Shown: piece by piece, positions 1 to 7,882 of the stretch
How the letters are laid out: the number at the start of each line of letters is the position of its first letter
Position numbering within the stretch: the first letter of the stretch is position 1
NCBI RefSeq assembly: GCF_022348085.1
Contig: NZ_JAKRFN010000028.1
Location: forward strand, 1 to 64,000
Length of the DNA: 64,000 bases
Direction: 5' to 3'
Source of the DNA: Mycobacterium sp. PSTR-4-N
Lineage (GTDB): Bacteria > Actinomycetota > Actinomycetes > Mycobacteriales > Mycobacteriaceae
Position numbers and translations under genes: made by a program
Notes under the pieces: model-generated
Databases searched by the model: none
Told to the model about the DNA's origin: nothing
Seen by the model: the letters and a program-made list of their open reading frames with translations, nothing else

Positions 1-48
1 GTCGCCAAGACACGCGCGCCAGTCCCGACACTCGACACCCAGCACTGA
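1..48 (+). CDS. 3' end of an unidentified upstream gene
   Basis: The first frame is open from the window edge and stops at TGA (46-48), giving a C-terminus ending PVPTLDTQH. It is too short to identify. The reason to believe it is a gene end is the strong hairpin that starts six bases after the stop. Confidence 0.35.
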   Translation, partial: VAKTRAPVPTLDTQH

Positions 49-53
49 CCGAC

Positions 54-91
54 GAAGCGGCGGCCGCAACGACGGTTGAGGCCGCCGCTTC
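54..91 (+). terminator. hairpin terminator after the upstream gene
   Basis: Perfect 12-bp inverted repeat: GAAGCGGCGGCC at 54-65 and GGCCGCCGCTTC at 80-91, with a 14-nt loop. It lies directly after the stop at 46-48. There is no T tract, which is common for mycobacterial hairpin terminators, so function is inferred. Confidence 0.6.
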
Positions 92-187
92 ACCCTGCCC
101 ACTTGACACAACGCATTCCATATCAGCATTCCGGGCTGCTCCCAGGGCGGTGTCACGACCACAGCTTCTCTCTGGCGGCACAGGATA

Positions 188-201
188 GGGACTTTCGGCC
201 C
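188..201 (+). promoter_or_regulatory. DosR-type dormancy box upstream of the ferredoxin
   Basis: GGGACTTTCGGCCC lies 36 nt upstream of the ferredoxin ATG. It fits the half-palindromic GGGAC(T)nnnGnCCC boxes bound by the DosR response regulator in mycobacteria. fdxA is a known DosR regulon member in M. tuberculosis, so motif and gene support each other. Binding itself is inferred. Confidence 0.65.
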
Positions 202-237
202 ACGACACCGGACGGAAAACTACTTACCGTCGTAGGA

Positions 238-591
238 ATGACGTATGTGATCGGTAGCGCGTGTAGGGACATCGTCGACAAGTCCTGTGTGCAGGAGTGC
301 CCGGCCGACTGTATCTACGAGGGCGCACGGGCGATGTACATCAACCCCAACGAGTGCGTGGATTGTGGCGCCTGCCGGTTGGCGTGCCGCGTCGATGCCA
401 TCTATTACGAATCCGACTTACCTGACGAGGAGCTCGCGCACCTCGAAGACAATGCGGCGTTCTTCAGCGTGATACTGCCCGGCCGCGACGCCCCGATCGG
501 GGACCCCGGCGGTGCGGCCGCCCTGGGCCGGATCGGCGTCGACACCCCGTTGGTGGCAGCACAACCAGCGTCGACGGCCCAGCACCCCTAG
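238..591 (+). CDS. fdxA: seven-iron (3Fe-4S/4Fe-4S) ferredoxin, FdxA type
   Basis: A 117-residue soluble electron carrier. The cysteines match the 7Fe ferredoxin layout: C9, C17 and C50 for the 3Fe-4S cluster, C21, C40, C43 and C46 for the 4Fe-4S cluster, plus C25. The N-terminus MTYVIG and the string CIYEGAR are typical of FdxA. The ATG at 238 is chosen because conserved family sequence begins there; an AGGA abuts it. The residue after C50 is Arg instead of the usual Pro (CRLAC-R), a divergence that could shift cluster potential. The C-terminal tail is Ala/Pro rich. It ends in a 4-bp overlap with the convergent chelatase gene. A DosR-like box at 188-201 suggests hypoxia or nitric oxide induction. 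Confidence 0.88.
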   Translation: MTYVIGSACRDIVDKSCVQECPADCIYEGARAMYINPNECVDCGACRLACRVDAIYYESDLPDEELAHLEDNAAFFSVILPGRDAPIGDPGGAAALGRIGVDTPLVAAQPASTAQHP

Positions 592-1271
592 CGGGCGAGG
601 CTCGGCGTCCGGGCGCGCAGAAACCGGCGGGCGATCAATCGGCTGATACCAGGGTGACGGCCCAGCGGCTCGGTCACCACATCGGCGCCGCTGGCTCGCA
701 GTCGGTCCTGAAACAACCCCTCGGACAACAGATACGAGGCCACCACGACGCGTCGGCCACGCCGGCGCAGTGCCGTGACGGCGTCGGCCACCCGCGGTTC
801 GCCGGTCGCGGCGAACGCCAATTCCACGCGGCTGCCGATCGTCGCCGACAGCCATGCAGCGGTGGTGTGCAGGTCGCGCAGCGCGGCCGGGTCCGATGTG
901 CCGGCGGCCGCGAGGATAACGGAATCTTCCGAGCGCCAGCCGGATTCGATGAGTCGGTCGACGATCACTCGCACCAGGGCCGGATCGGGGCCGAGCGCGG
1001 GCGTAACCGTGACGGCATCGTGCCCGCTGGCGTTCACATGCGCGGGGATGTCGGTGCTCACGTGATACCCGCGTGCCAGGAACGCGGGAACCAGGATCGC
1101 CGGCTCACCGGTGTGGGCGTCGAGTGCGTCGGCCGGGGTGGGTCCGATGACGTCGACGAACGCCACATGCACGGGATGCTTGACCAGCTCGGCGACCTGG
1201 CCGGCCAGGTCGCCGATCAACTCCACGCCCTGCGGCTTGCGAGTGCCATGGGCGACCAACACGTAACTCAT
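588..1271 (-). CDS. sirohydrochlorin chelatase-like protein (CbiX/SirB family)
   Basis: A 227-residue protein of two CbiX-like halves. It begins MSYVLVAHGTRKPQG, the family N-terminus with the metal-binding His of AHGTR, and the second half has the related LAAAGTSDP string. Family members insert cobalt or iron into sirohydrochlorin or handle related tetrapyrroles. The ATG overlaps the stop of the HemD fusion gene by 4 bp, so the two are translationally coupled. I recall the same pair as Rv0259c/Rv0260c in M. tuberculosis. The exact metal and whether it serves siroheme for nitrite reductase or cobalamin cannot be read from sequence. Confidence 0.8.
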   Translation of the reverse strand: MSYVLVAHGTRKPQGVELIGDLAGQVAELVKHPVHVAFVDVIGPTPADALDAHTGEPAILVPAFLARGYHVSTDIPAHVNASGHDAVTVTPALGPDPALVRVIVDRLIESGWRSEDSVILAAAGTSDPAALRDLHTTAAWLSATIGSRVELAFAATGEPRVADAVTALRRRGRRVVVASYLLSEGLFQDRLRASGADVVTEPLGRHPGISRLIARRFLRARTPSLAR

Positions 1272-2410
1272 GACGCGTTCGCCTCGTCGACGGGCAACCG
1301 GTAGCCGCGTTTGACGACGGTGGCCACCATCTTCTTGTCTCCCAAGGCCGTTCGCAGTCGTAGGACGGCGGTTTCGACGGCGTGGGTGTCGGTGCCGCTG
1401 CCGGGCAGGGCGCGCAGCAGGTCGGCCCGCGACACCACCGCGCCTGGGTGCTGCGCGAGGGCGCGGATGGTGGCCATCGCCGCCGGTGACATCGCCTTGA
1501 CCGCCCCGTCGACCAGCACGCAGTTGCCGCGGATCTCCAGCAGATGCCCGGCCACCCGAACGGTGCGGGCCTGCAGCAGCGGCAATTCGTCGGTGATGTG
1601 GCGGGCCAACGCGCCCAATCGCATGCGTTCCGGAGCCGAGGTCGGTACGCCGAGCCGCACCAGCGGTCGGGCGGTCACCGGGCCCACGCACATCGCGTGC
1701 ACGCTGCCGCGCAGCGCGGCCAGCAACGCGTCCTCGACACCGAGTTCCTGCGCCCTCATCAGCACCGAGGCAACCGCGGGCGCGGAGGTGAAGCTGACGG
1801 CGTCGAACTTCTCCTCGGCGATCCCGACGACCAGCGCGTCGAAGTCACCGTGCCGCGGCGCGGGATGCCAGCGGTACACCCGGATCGGCACCACGTCGGC
1901 GCCGGCGGCGCGTAGTTCGTCGAGGAACTCGGGAAACGGGTCCCAGTCGGCGGTCGCACCGTGCAACTGCACAGCGATGCGGGCACCCTCGATACCGCCC
2001 TCGAGCAGATAGTGCAGGACCTCACGGGACGACTCGGAGTCCGGCGACCACTCCTCGGGCAGGCCGGCCGCCCGCAGTGCCCCGGTGGCTTTCGGCCCGC
2101 GGGACACCACGCGGGCCTTGCTCAGCGCGGCGGTGAGCTCGGGGGCCAGACCCCAGCCGTCGGCGGCGGCCATCCAGCCGCGCAGCCCGATGCCGGTCGT
2201 GGCGACCACGATGTCGGGCGGCTCGTCGATGAGGGCCCGGGTGCGGTGGCGCAGTTCGTCGTCGTCGGGCAGCGGCACCATCTCGATCGCAGCCGCGCTC
2301 GTCACCGTCGCGCCACGGCGGGTCAGCAGGGTGGCGAGCTCGTCGGCGCGCCGCGCTGAGGTCACCGCGACACGGAATCCGGTGAGCGGCGACCAGTCCG
2401 GCTCACTCAT
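1268..2410 (-). CDS. HemD-like domain fused to an OmpR-type winged helix (regulator)
   Basis: A 380-residue protein. Residues about 10-255 are a uroporphyrinogen-III synthase-like (HEM4) domain beginning LTGFRVAVTSARRADEL. Residues about 285-375 are a transcriptional-regulator C-terminal winged helix, with VVSRADLLRAL and ending VVKRGYRLPVDE. The ATG at 2410 is preferred over an upstream GTG at 2416 because family sequence starts MS. The architecture matches Rv0260c as I recall it, distinct from the housekeeping HemD. It probably acts as a DNA-binding regulator using a tetrapyrrole-synthase fold as sensor, or as a bifunctional enzyme. The gene is the first of a two-gene unit with the chelatase. 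Confidence 0.82.
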   Translation of the reverse strand: MSEPDWSPLTGFRVAVTSARRADELATLLTRRGATVTSAAAIEMVPLPDDDELRHRTRALIDEPPDIVVATTGIGLRGWMAAADGWGLAPELTAALSKARVVSRGPKATGALRAAGLPEEWSPDSESSREVLHYLLEGGIEGARIAVQLHGATADWDPFPEFLDELRAAGADVVPIRVYRWHPAPRHGDFDALVVGIAEEKFDAVSFTSAPAVASVLMRAQELGVEDALLAALRGSVHAMCVGPVTARPLVRLGVPTSAPERMRLGALARHITDELPLLQARTVRVAGHLLEIRGNCVLVDGAVKAMSPAAMATIRALAQHPGAVVSRADLLRALPGSGTDTHAVETAVLRLRTALGDKKMVATVVKRGYRLPVDEANAS

Positions 2411-2527
2411 GTCCACTGTCTAAACACGTCGTGTTTCGCTCCGGTTACCACGTCGTTGCGGCGCGGTGTCACCGCCGGGCAGGCCGTGAATTTCCGCTCA
2501 CCGCAGGTCCGGGGTCATTGTGAGGCC

Positions 2528-3064
2528 TCACCAGACGTCGCCGTCGCGCCAATCGCAGGCGATGTCGACGGCCGTATCGAGGTCCACCGCCGAGCTCACC
2601 GGCAGCACGAAGACGGTGCCGTCGTCGTCCGGGGTGCGCATCAGGCCGGTGGGTGTCAGCACCGAGGTGGTGCCGGGCCACGGCACCCAGCCGCGACTGC
2701 TGTACAGCGGCCGTCCCAGGTCACTGGTGCTCAGTGCGCCGAGGGCGTAGCCGCCGCGGATCACCTGCTCGGCGGCCTCCATCAGCGCGTGCGCCAGTCC
2801 CTGACCGCGGTGGTCCTCGCGCACCGCGACCGCTTCGACGTAGCCGCACCGCAGCGCCGTGTCTCGGCAGAACAGTCGTCGCTGCACGACGGCTGCGTGG
2901 CCGATGATCGCCCCGCGCTGGCAGATCAGCGCGTGCATACCGCCCAGCGCGTGCTCCCAGTCGGTGTCGGAGAACTCGCCGCCGTAGGCGTCGGTGAGCA
3001 TCCGCCGCGCGTCGGCGCGGGAGTCGTCGTCGAGATCGGAGGTGTGGACGAGGCGGGCACGCAC
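2528..3064 (-). CDS. aac(2')-I: aminoglycoside 2'-N-acetyltransferase AAC(2')-I
   Basis: A 178-residue GNAT enzyme acetylating the 2'-amino group of aminoglycosides; also suggested to modify peptidoglycan in mycobacteria. Distinctive family strings are visible: DWEHALGGMHALI, LRCGYVEAVAVRED, the acetyl-CoA loop RGQGLAHAL, SRGWVPWPG, RTPDDDGTVFVLP and the end CDWRDGDVW. These match my memory of AAC(2')-Ic (Rv0262c) closely. Starts at GTG 3064. It lies 10 bp after pxpC on the same strand, so it may be read through from pxpBC. Intrinsic chromosomal gene, not on a mobile element. Confidence 0.93.
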   Translation of the reverse strand: MRARLVHTSDLDDDSRADARRMLTDAYGGEFSDTDWEHALGGMHALICQRGAIIGHAAVVQRRLFCRDTALRCGYVEAVAVREDHRGQGLAHALMEAAEQVIRGGYALGALSTSDLGRPLYSSRGWVPWPGTTSVLTPTGLMRTPDDDGTVFVLPVSSAVDLDTAVDIACDWRDGDVW

Positions 3065-3074
3065 ATCTGCAGGT

Positions 3075-3983
3075 CTACCAGGCGGACCGCTCGCTCGGCG
3101 GTGAGAACGGCACCCTCGGTCGCGCCCAGTGCAGTCGTACCGTCTGGCTGGATCGGGCTTGGGCGATCGCGTCGACGTCGTCGTCGACGACCACGCCGAT
3201 CACCGGGTAGCCGCCGGTGACAGGATGGTCGGGTCCGAGTATCACCGGAAAACCGTTGGGCGGCACTTGGATTGCGCCACGTGTCATACCCTCGCTGGGT
3301 AGCTGACGGTCCGGCCGGCGGTACTCCAGCGGTATGCCGGCCAGCCGCATGCCCACCCGGTCGCTGCGGTCGGTGACCTGCCAGTTCGTGCGGACGAGGA
3401 CGTCAGGGTCGACGAACCAGTCGTCCCGGGGCCCGGGCACCACCCGCAGTTCGACGACGCCGTCGTCGAGCGCGGCAACCGGCGCCTGCTCGACTTCGGG
3501 GAACTCGTCGGTGTGCTCACCGACCCGCAGCACGTCCCCGGATCGCAGTGGCGGCGGGCCGATCGACGACAGCACATCGAAGCTGCGCGATCCGAGCACC
3601 GGTTCGACGTCGAACCCGCCGCGCACCGCGAGATACGACCGCAGACCCGTGCGGGCGGGCCCCAGGGAGATCACCTCCCCGGCACGAACGTGGTGAACGC
3701 TGTTGGTGCCGAACGGGATTGCGTTGATCGCGGGATCGGCGTCGGCGCCGGTGACCGCGATGGCCACGTCGCCGCCGCACACGCGTGCGGTGAATCCCCC
3801 CAGAGTCACCTCCACGGTGGCGCGGTCGTCGGGGTTGGTCACCAGCCGGTTGGCCAGCGTGTGGGCACGACGGTCGGCGGCGCCGGAGCGGGTCACGCCG
3901 AGATGCGACAGCCCCGGCCTGCCCAGATCCTGCACCAGGGCCAGCGGACCGGGCTGCAGGATCTCCACCGTCACCCCGGTCAT
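3075..3983 (-). CDS. pxpC: 5-oxoprolinase subunit C (biotin-dependent carboxylase-like, AHS2)
   Basis: A 302-residue protein of the AHS2 family: VEILQPGPLALVQDLGRPG at the N-terminus, GVTRSGAADRRAH, LRSYLAVRGGF, SEGMTRGAIQVPPNG and ILGPDHPVTGGYPVIG. With PxpB it forms the ATP-dependent 5-oxoproline ring-opening enzyme PxpABC. The ATG at 3983 overlaps the pxpB stop by 4 bp. The PxpA subunit (LamB/YcsF family) is not in this window, so the complete enzyme must draw on a gene elsewhere, or the pair has another role. Confidence 0.88.
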   Translation of the reverse strand: MTGVTVEILQPGPLALVQDLGRPGLSHLGVTRSGAADRRAHTLANRLVTNPDDRATVEVTLGGFTARVCGGDVAIAVTGADADPAINAIPFGTNSVHHVRAGEVISLGPARTGLRSYLAVRGGFDVEPVLGSRSFDVLSSIGPPPLRSGDVLRVGEHTDEFPEVEQAPVAALDDGVVELRVVPGPRDDWFVDPDVLVRTNWQVTDRSDRVGMRLAGIPLEYRRPDRQLPSEGMTRGAIQVPPNGFPVILGPDHPVTGGYPVIGVVVDDDVDAIAQARSSQTVRLHWARPRVPFSPPSERSAW

Positions 3984-4627
3984 GCCGTCACCGCCCGGAA
4001 CTGCACCCAGCGCCCCGGTGTCAGCAGCGCGGGGTCGTCGCGATCGACGTCCCACAGCACGGCGTCGGTCCGGCCGATCAATTGCCAGCCGCCGGGCGAT
4101 TCCCGCGGATACACCCCGCTGAACGCGCCCGCGAGTCCGACGGCGCCGACGGGAACCTTGGTGCGGGGCTCGGCGCGCCGGGGAACCGCAAGACGCTCGT
4201 CACCGCCCAGCAGGTAACCGAATCCCGGTGCGAATCCGGTGAATCCGACCCGCCAGGGCCGGCCGGTGTGTGCGGCGACGACCTCGTCGACCGACATGCC
4301 GGTCAACCGCGCCACGTCGTCGAGGTCCTCGCCGTCGTACGTCACGTCGAGGACGATGTCCGCGGTTCCGGCGGGGGGAGAGGTCGAGTCGGCGATGTCG
4401 TCGGCAGGAGGCGCGACCCGGCTGAGGCGCTGCCGCGTGGGGGTCTGCAAGCCCGGGCTCGCGAGGATGATCAACACGGTTCGGGCGGCAGGTACGACGT
4501 CGACCATGCCGGGCAGCTCGGCCGCCCGCAGTGTCTCGGTCCACGCCAGGACCTCGGTCGTCGTCCCGAATTCCAGCAGCAGAGCCCGATCGCCGTAGTC
4601 GTGGATCGCGTCTGCCGTCACCGCCAT
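3980..4627 (-). CDS. pxpB: 5-oxoprolinase subunit B (AHS1/KipI-like)
   Basis: A 215-residue AHS1-domain protein: IHDYGDRALLLEF at the N-terminus and the diagnostic GFTGFAPGFGYLLGGD, followed by VPRRAEPRTKVPVGAVGLAG and YPRESPGGWQLIGRT. It partners PxpC. The ATG at 4627 lies 39 bp from the divergent EamA gene, so both promoters share that short gap. A residue block at about 75-90 is rich in Asp, Ser and Pro and looks like a flexible linker. Confidence 0.87.
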   Translation of the reverse strand: MAVTADAIHDYGDRALLLEFGTTTEVLAWTETLRAAELPGMVDVVPAARTVLIILASPGLQTPTRQRLSRVAPPADDIADSTSPPAGTADIVLDVTYDGEDLDDVARLTGMSVDEVVAAHTGRPWRVGFTGFAPGFGYLLGGDERLAVPRRAEPRTKVPVGAVGLAGAFSGVYPRESPGGWQLIGRTDAVLWDVDRDDPALLTPGRWVQFRAVTA

Positions 4628-4666
4628 CTGCCAACGCTACCGTCGCGCGCAGGGTTGAATGCACGG

Positions 4667-5533
4667 ATGGGTGGGGGGTCGGCGCGCGCCGGCGCGCTGA
4701 TGGCGGTGACCGCGATGGTCTCGGTGCAATTGGGAATGGCGGTTGCGGTCAACCTGATCGAGCACATCGGCTCCGACGGCACGGCGTGGCTGCGATTGGC
4801 CTGGGCGGGACTGATCCTGCTGATCGTGGTGCGCCCGCGTCCGTCGGCGTTCACGGCCAAGACGTTCGGTATGTGCGTGGTGCTGGGTGTCGTCAGCGCC
4901 GCGGTGTCGCTGTTCTTCATGGCGTCGCTGGACCGGTTGCCCCTGGGAACCGCGACCGCGCTGGAATTCCTCGGTCCGCTCACGGTGGCCGCCGCGCACG
5001 GCAGGGGACGCGCGCGGGTGCTGTGGCCGGGTCTGGCCGCGCTCGGCGTGGTGCTGCTCAGCCAGCCGTTCAGCGGCGGCGTCGACCTCAAGGGGGTGGT
5101 GCTGGCGCTTGCCGCGGGCGCCGCGTGGGCGCTCTACATCCTGCTGACCCAGAACGTGGGTGATTCGGTCGCCGGTGTCACCGGGTTGGCGGTGTCGATG
5201 CCCATCGCCGGGCTGGTGTCGACGTTCACGGTCAGCACAACGGTGTTCGAGCGGATGACGTGGGAGGTCGTCCTGATCGGCTTGGGCATGGCGATCCTGC
5301 TGCCGGTGGTCCCGTTCGTCCTGGAACTGCTGGCGCTGCGCCGCTTGACGACGGCGGCGTTCGGCACGCTGATGTGTCTGGAGCCGGCGCTCGCGTTCGT
5401 GGTCGGGTTCACCCTGCTGCACCAGGAGCTGGGCGTCTCCGCGATCATCGGCATCTTCGTGGTGGTGATCGCCGGTGTCGGGGCGGCGCGCAGCGGCGGC
5501 CGGCAGGCCGACATGCACATCGAGGTCGGCTGA
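4667..5533 (+). CDS. EamA/RhtA-family inner-membrane exporter
   Basis: A 288-residue, roughly ten-helix drug/metabolite transporter. Two EamA repeats are visible, each ending in a conserved hydrophobic segment; the strings ASLDRLPLGTATALEFLGPL and RRLTTAAFGTLMCLEPALA mark equivalent positions of the two halves, as in RhtA-type threonine/homoserine exporters. The ATG at 4667 is chosen because the membrane protein begins there; the frame is open upstream but antisense to pxpB. The substrate is not determinable. It is convergent with yhhQ. Confidence 0.82.
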   Translation: MGGGSARAGALMAVTAMVSVQLGMAVAVNLIEHIGSDGTAWLRLAWAGLILLIVVRPRPSAFTAKTFGMCVVLGVVSAAVSLFFMASLDRLPLGTATALEFLGPLTVAAAHGRGRARVLWPGLAALGVVLLSQPFSGGVDLKGVVLALAAGAAWALYILLTQNVGDSVAGVTGLAVSMPIAGLVSTFTVSTTVFERMTWEVVLIGLGMAILLPVVPFVLELLALRRLTTAAFGTLMCLEPALAFVVGFTLLHQELGVSAIIGIFVVVIAGVGAARSGGRQADMHIEVG

Positions 5534-5556
5534 GTCGACGATTCAGCAGAAGCGTT

Positions 5557-6240
5557 TCAACCGACCAGCTGATACGTGGGCTCCCGGCGCTTGATGGCCG
5601 CGATCACCCGGTAGGTGACCGGCAGCATGACCACCTCGATGGCGGTCTTGTAGACCCAGCCGAGCGCGGTGTAGACCGCGAAGTCCTTGAATGTGGTGAT
5701 GCCGATGGCGCTCGCGGCGATGGTGCAGAACACCAGGGTGTCACCGAGTTGACCGACGAACGTCGACCCGACCAGCCGGGCCCACAGGTGCTTCTCCTTG
5801 GTGCGCTCCTTGATCGCCACGACGACCCACGCGTTGAGGGTCTGACCGACGATGAAGCCGGCGAGCCCGGCGACGATCAGCTGGGTGTAGGCGTGCACGA
5901 CGTTCTCGAAGTGCTCCTGATTGGTGTAGAAATCCGCGGCAGGCAGATAGATGGTCACCCAGAACGCGAGGGCGGCGAGGATGTTCATCGCGAACCCGGT
6001 GAAGATGGCCCGGCGTGCGGCCTTGAACCCGTACACCTCACTCAAGACGTCGCCGATCACGTACGTCAGTGGGAAGACGATGAAGCCGCCGTCGGTGATG
6101 ATCGGTCCGAACGCGACACCCTTGGTGGCGGTCACGTTGGAGATGATCACCAGCGCGGTGAACACCGCGACGAGAATCGGATAGTAGGCCGAGCCGACGC
6201 GCGCGAAGGTGGCGTGCTCTGCGGTCTGGGGCTCGGTCAC
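5557..6240 (-). CDS. yhhQ: queuosine precursor transporter (YhhQ/VUT family)
   Basis: A 227-residue polytopic membrane protein. Family strings: ISNVTATKGVAFGP, FPLTYVIGDVLSEVYGFK, VGQTLNAWVVVAIKE, FVGQLGDTLVFCTIA and YKTAIEVVMLPVTYRVI. YhhQ imports 7-cyano- or 7-aminomethyl-7-deazaguanine for tRNA queuosine. No queuosine enzymes are in the window, which fits a salvage role. Starts at GTG 6240, 12 bp after the FecB2-like gene stop, so the two are probably cotranscribed. Confidence 0.88.
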   Translation of the reverse strand: MTEPQTAEHATFARVGSAYYPILVAVFTALVIISNVTATKGVAFGPIITDGGFIVFPLTYVIGDVLSEVYGFKAARRAIFTGFAMNILAALAFWVTIYLPAADFYTNQEHFENVVHAYTQLIVAGLAGFIVGQTLNAWVVVAIKERTKEKHLWARLVGSTFVGQLGDTLVFCTIAASAIGITTFKDFAVYTALGWVYKTAIEVVMLPVTYRVIAAIKRREPTYQLVG

Positions 6241-6252
6241 CGGCCCATTAGA

Positions 6253-7206
6253 TCAGCTCAGCGCGGTCGCGATCATCGGCGGGAGCTTGTCGATCACCAC
6301 CGGGTAGGACAGCACCGAGGCGTAGGCGATCGCGCCGGCGAGCTCCTTGCCGGTGAAGACGGTGTGCTTGCGGGTGATAGCCCGCGACGCGGCGACGACG
6401 GGGTCGGCCAGCAGGGCCGCCTGCTCCTCGTCGCTTTCCGTGGTCCAGATCACCACGTCGGCGGAGTCGAGGACCTGGGCGAGCCGGTCCCGCGCAATGG
6501 TGCCGTCGGCATCGGCGAGGGTCAGGCCCATCTCGGTGAGGAACTCCCGCCGCCAGGCCGGGCCGGTGACGCGGGCGCCGGCGTCGTCGACGCGGCCGTC
6601 GAGCAGCAGCACCGTCGTGTTCGCGAACTCCGGGTGGTCGTCCTTGACCTTCTTCAGCGATGCATCGATGTCCGAGACCATCGTGGTCATGTCGTCGTGG
6701 TGGAACGTGGCCTGCCCGATCAGCGCGGCCTGGTCGCGCCAGGGCTCGAAGAAGGCGTCGCGGCCGGATTGCGCAATGGTGGGGGCGATGGCCGTCAGCG
6801 CCTGGTAGGTGTCCTGATCCAGGCCTGCGTTCGTCGCCACGATGAGATCGGGCCGGGTGGCGGCGATCTGCTCGATCTGCAGGCCGTCTGCCAGCGACAG
6901 CACGGCCGGGGTGGCTCCGCCCAGCTTGGCCTGCGCCCAGGGCCAGACGCCGAAGGGTTGCCCGCCGAACCAGTCGGTGACCGCCACGGGCACCACGCCG
7001 ACTGCCAGCAGGTCGTCGGCGTCGTTGAGACCGGCGCTGACGACGCGCGTCGGGGGTCGGGGAATCCTGGTCTCCCCGAAGGCGTGTTTCACGGTGACCG
7101 AACCGTCGGAGGCCACCGCACCCGGCTTCTCGGATCGGCAGGCCGTCAGCACCGCCGCCACCGCCGTCAACGCCAGGACGTTCCGCCGGGTCCACACTTC
7201 TGGCAC
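6253..7206 (-). CDS. fecB2: iron-siderophore ABC substrate-binding lipoprotein, FecB2-like
   Basis: A 317-residue periplasmic binding protein. The N-terminus has twin arginines and lipobox LTAC with C23 when read from GTG 7206; ATG 7236 is an alternative giving C33. The body carries VVSAGLNDADDLLAVGVVP, VTDWFGGQPFGVWPWAQAKL and FTGKELAGAIAYASVLSYP, closely like my memory of Rv0265c. Such proteins bind ferric siderophores or heme in the cell envelope. No permease or ATPase genes are nearby, so partners lie elsewhere. It follows a TetR gene by 47 bp on the same strand. Confidence 0.85.
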   Translation of the reverse strand: MPEVWTRRNVLALTAVAAVLTACRSEKPGAVASDGSVTVKHAFGETRIPRPPTRVVSAGLNDADDLLAVGVVPVAVTDWFGGQPFGVWPWAQAKLGGATPAVLSLADGLQIEQIAATRPDLIVATNAGLDQDTYQALTAIAPTIAQSGRDAFFEPWRDQAALIGQATFHHDDMTTMVSDIDASLKKVKDDHPEFANTTVLLLDGRVDDAGARVTGPAWRREFLTEMGLTLADADGTIARDRLAQVLDSADVVIWTTESDEEQAALLADPVVAASRAITRKHTVFTGKELAGAIAYASVLSYPVVIDKLPPMIATALS

Positions 7207-7253
7207 CCGGCGAGGATATAGAGCCCACCTCGTCATTGCCGGACATTGCAGTG

Positions 7254-7838
7254 CTAGTGAGTGAGCGGCAGGCCCTCGTCGAGGAAGTTCAGCCCGGCGA
7301 CGATCGCGGCGGGATCGATGGGGGTGTTGTGCAGGGCGGCCATCATGACCCCGGTCATCGCGCCCGCGGTGACGCGCAGGCGCGGATCGTCGGCGGGGAG
7401 TCCGACCCTGGACGCGAGGCCGTCGGTGATCAGCTCGATCGTCTCGATGTACGTCATGTAGAGCGCGCCATGTGCCTCTGGCAACGAGTACAGCAGCCGC
7501 TGGCGCGCCATCTCGTCGGCCCATTCTGGTTCGTCGATGCTGGCGAACATCTTCTCGACCGCGTGGCGGTAGGCCGCGATGGGAGACAGGTCGGCGGGGG
7601 CTGCGAGGAACATCTCGATGATGGGTTCCGTCAGCTGGTCGGGGATCAGCAGCGCGGCCTTGGTGGGGAAGTAGCGGAAGAAGGTGCGCGACGAGATGTC
7701 GGCTTCGGCAGCGATCTGTTCCACGGTGGTGTTGGGGTAGCCGAATTGCTCGAACAGCCGGAAGGCGGCGCATCGCACCGCTTCGCGGGTCTGGCGCTTC
7801 TTACGCTCTCGAAGCCCCTCAGCGTGGTCGGGGGACAT
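7254..7838 (-). CDS. TetR-family regulator
   Basis: A 194-residue regulator with the N-terminal helix-turn-helix TTVEQIAAEADISSRTFFRY at about residues 36-55, followed by FPTKAAL. The C-terminal ligand domain is not family-diagnostic. The ATG at 7838 has a purine-rich GAGGG just upstream. It lies between lysE and the FecB2-like gene, all on one strand with gaps under 50 bp, so it could control the lipoprotein, but no operator is evident in the short gap. Confidence 0.87.
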   Translation of the reverse strand: MSPDHAEGLRERKKRQTREAVRCAAFRLFEQFGYPNTTVEQIAAEADISSRTFFRYFPTKAALLIPDQLTEPIIEMFLAAPADLSPIAAYRHAVEKMFASIDEPEWADEMARQRLLYSLPEAHGALYMTYIETIELITDGLASRVGLPADDPRLRVTAGAMTGVMMAALHNTPIDPAAIVAGLNFLDEGLPLTH

Positions 7839-7882
7839 CCCTCGATTGTGGCGCAGTCGTCTGCCACGAACTGCCGTTCGGA

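Noticed and set aside
5260..7221. A 653-residue open frame on the plus strand
   Set aside because: It covers parts of EamA, yhhQ and the FecB2-like gene in wrong frames; it has no family motif and is Gly/Asp/Arg rich.
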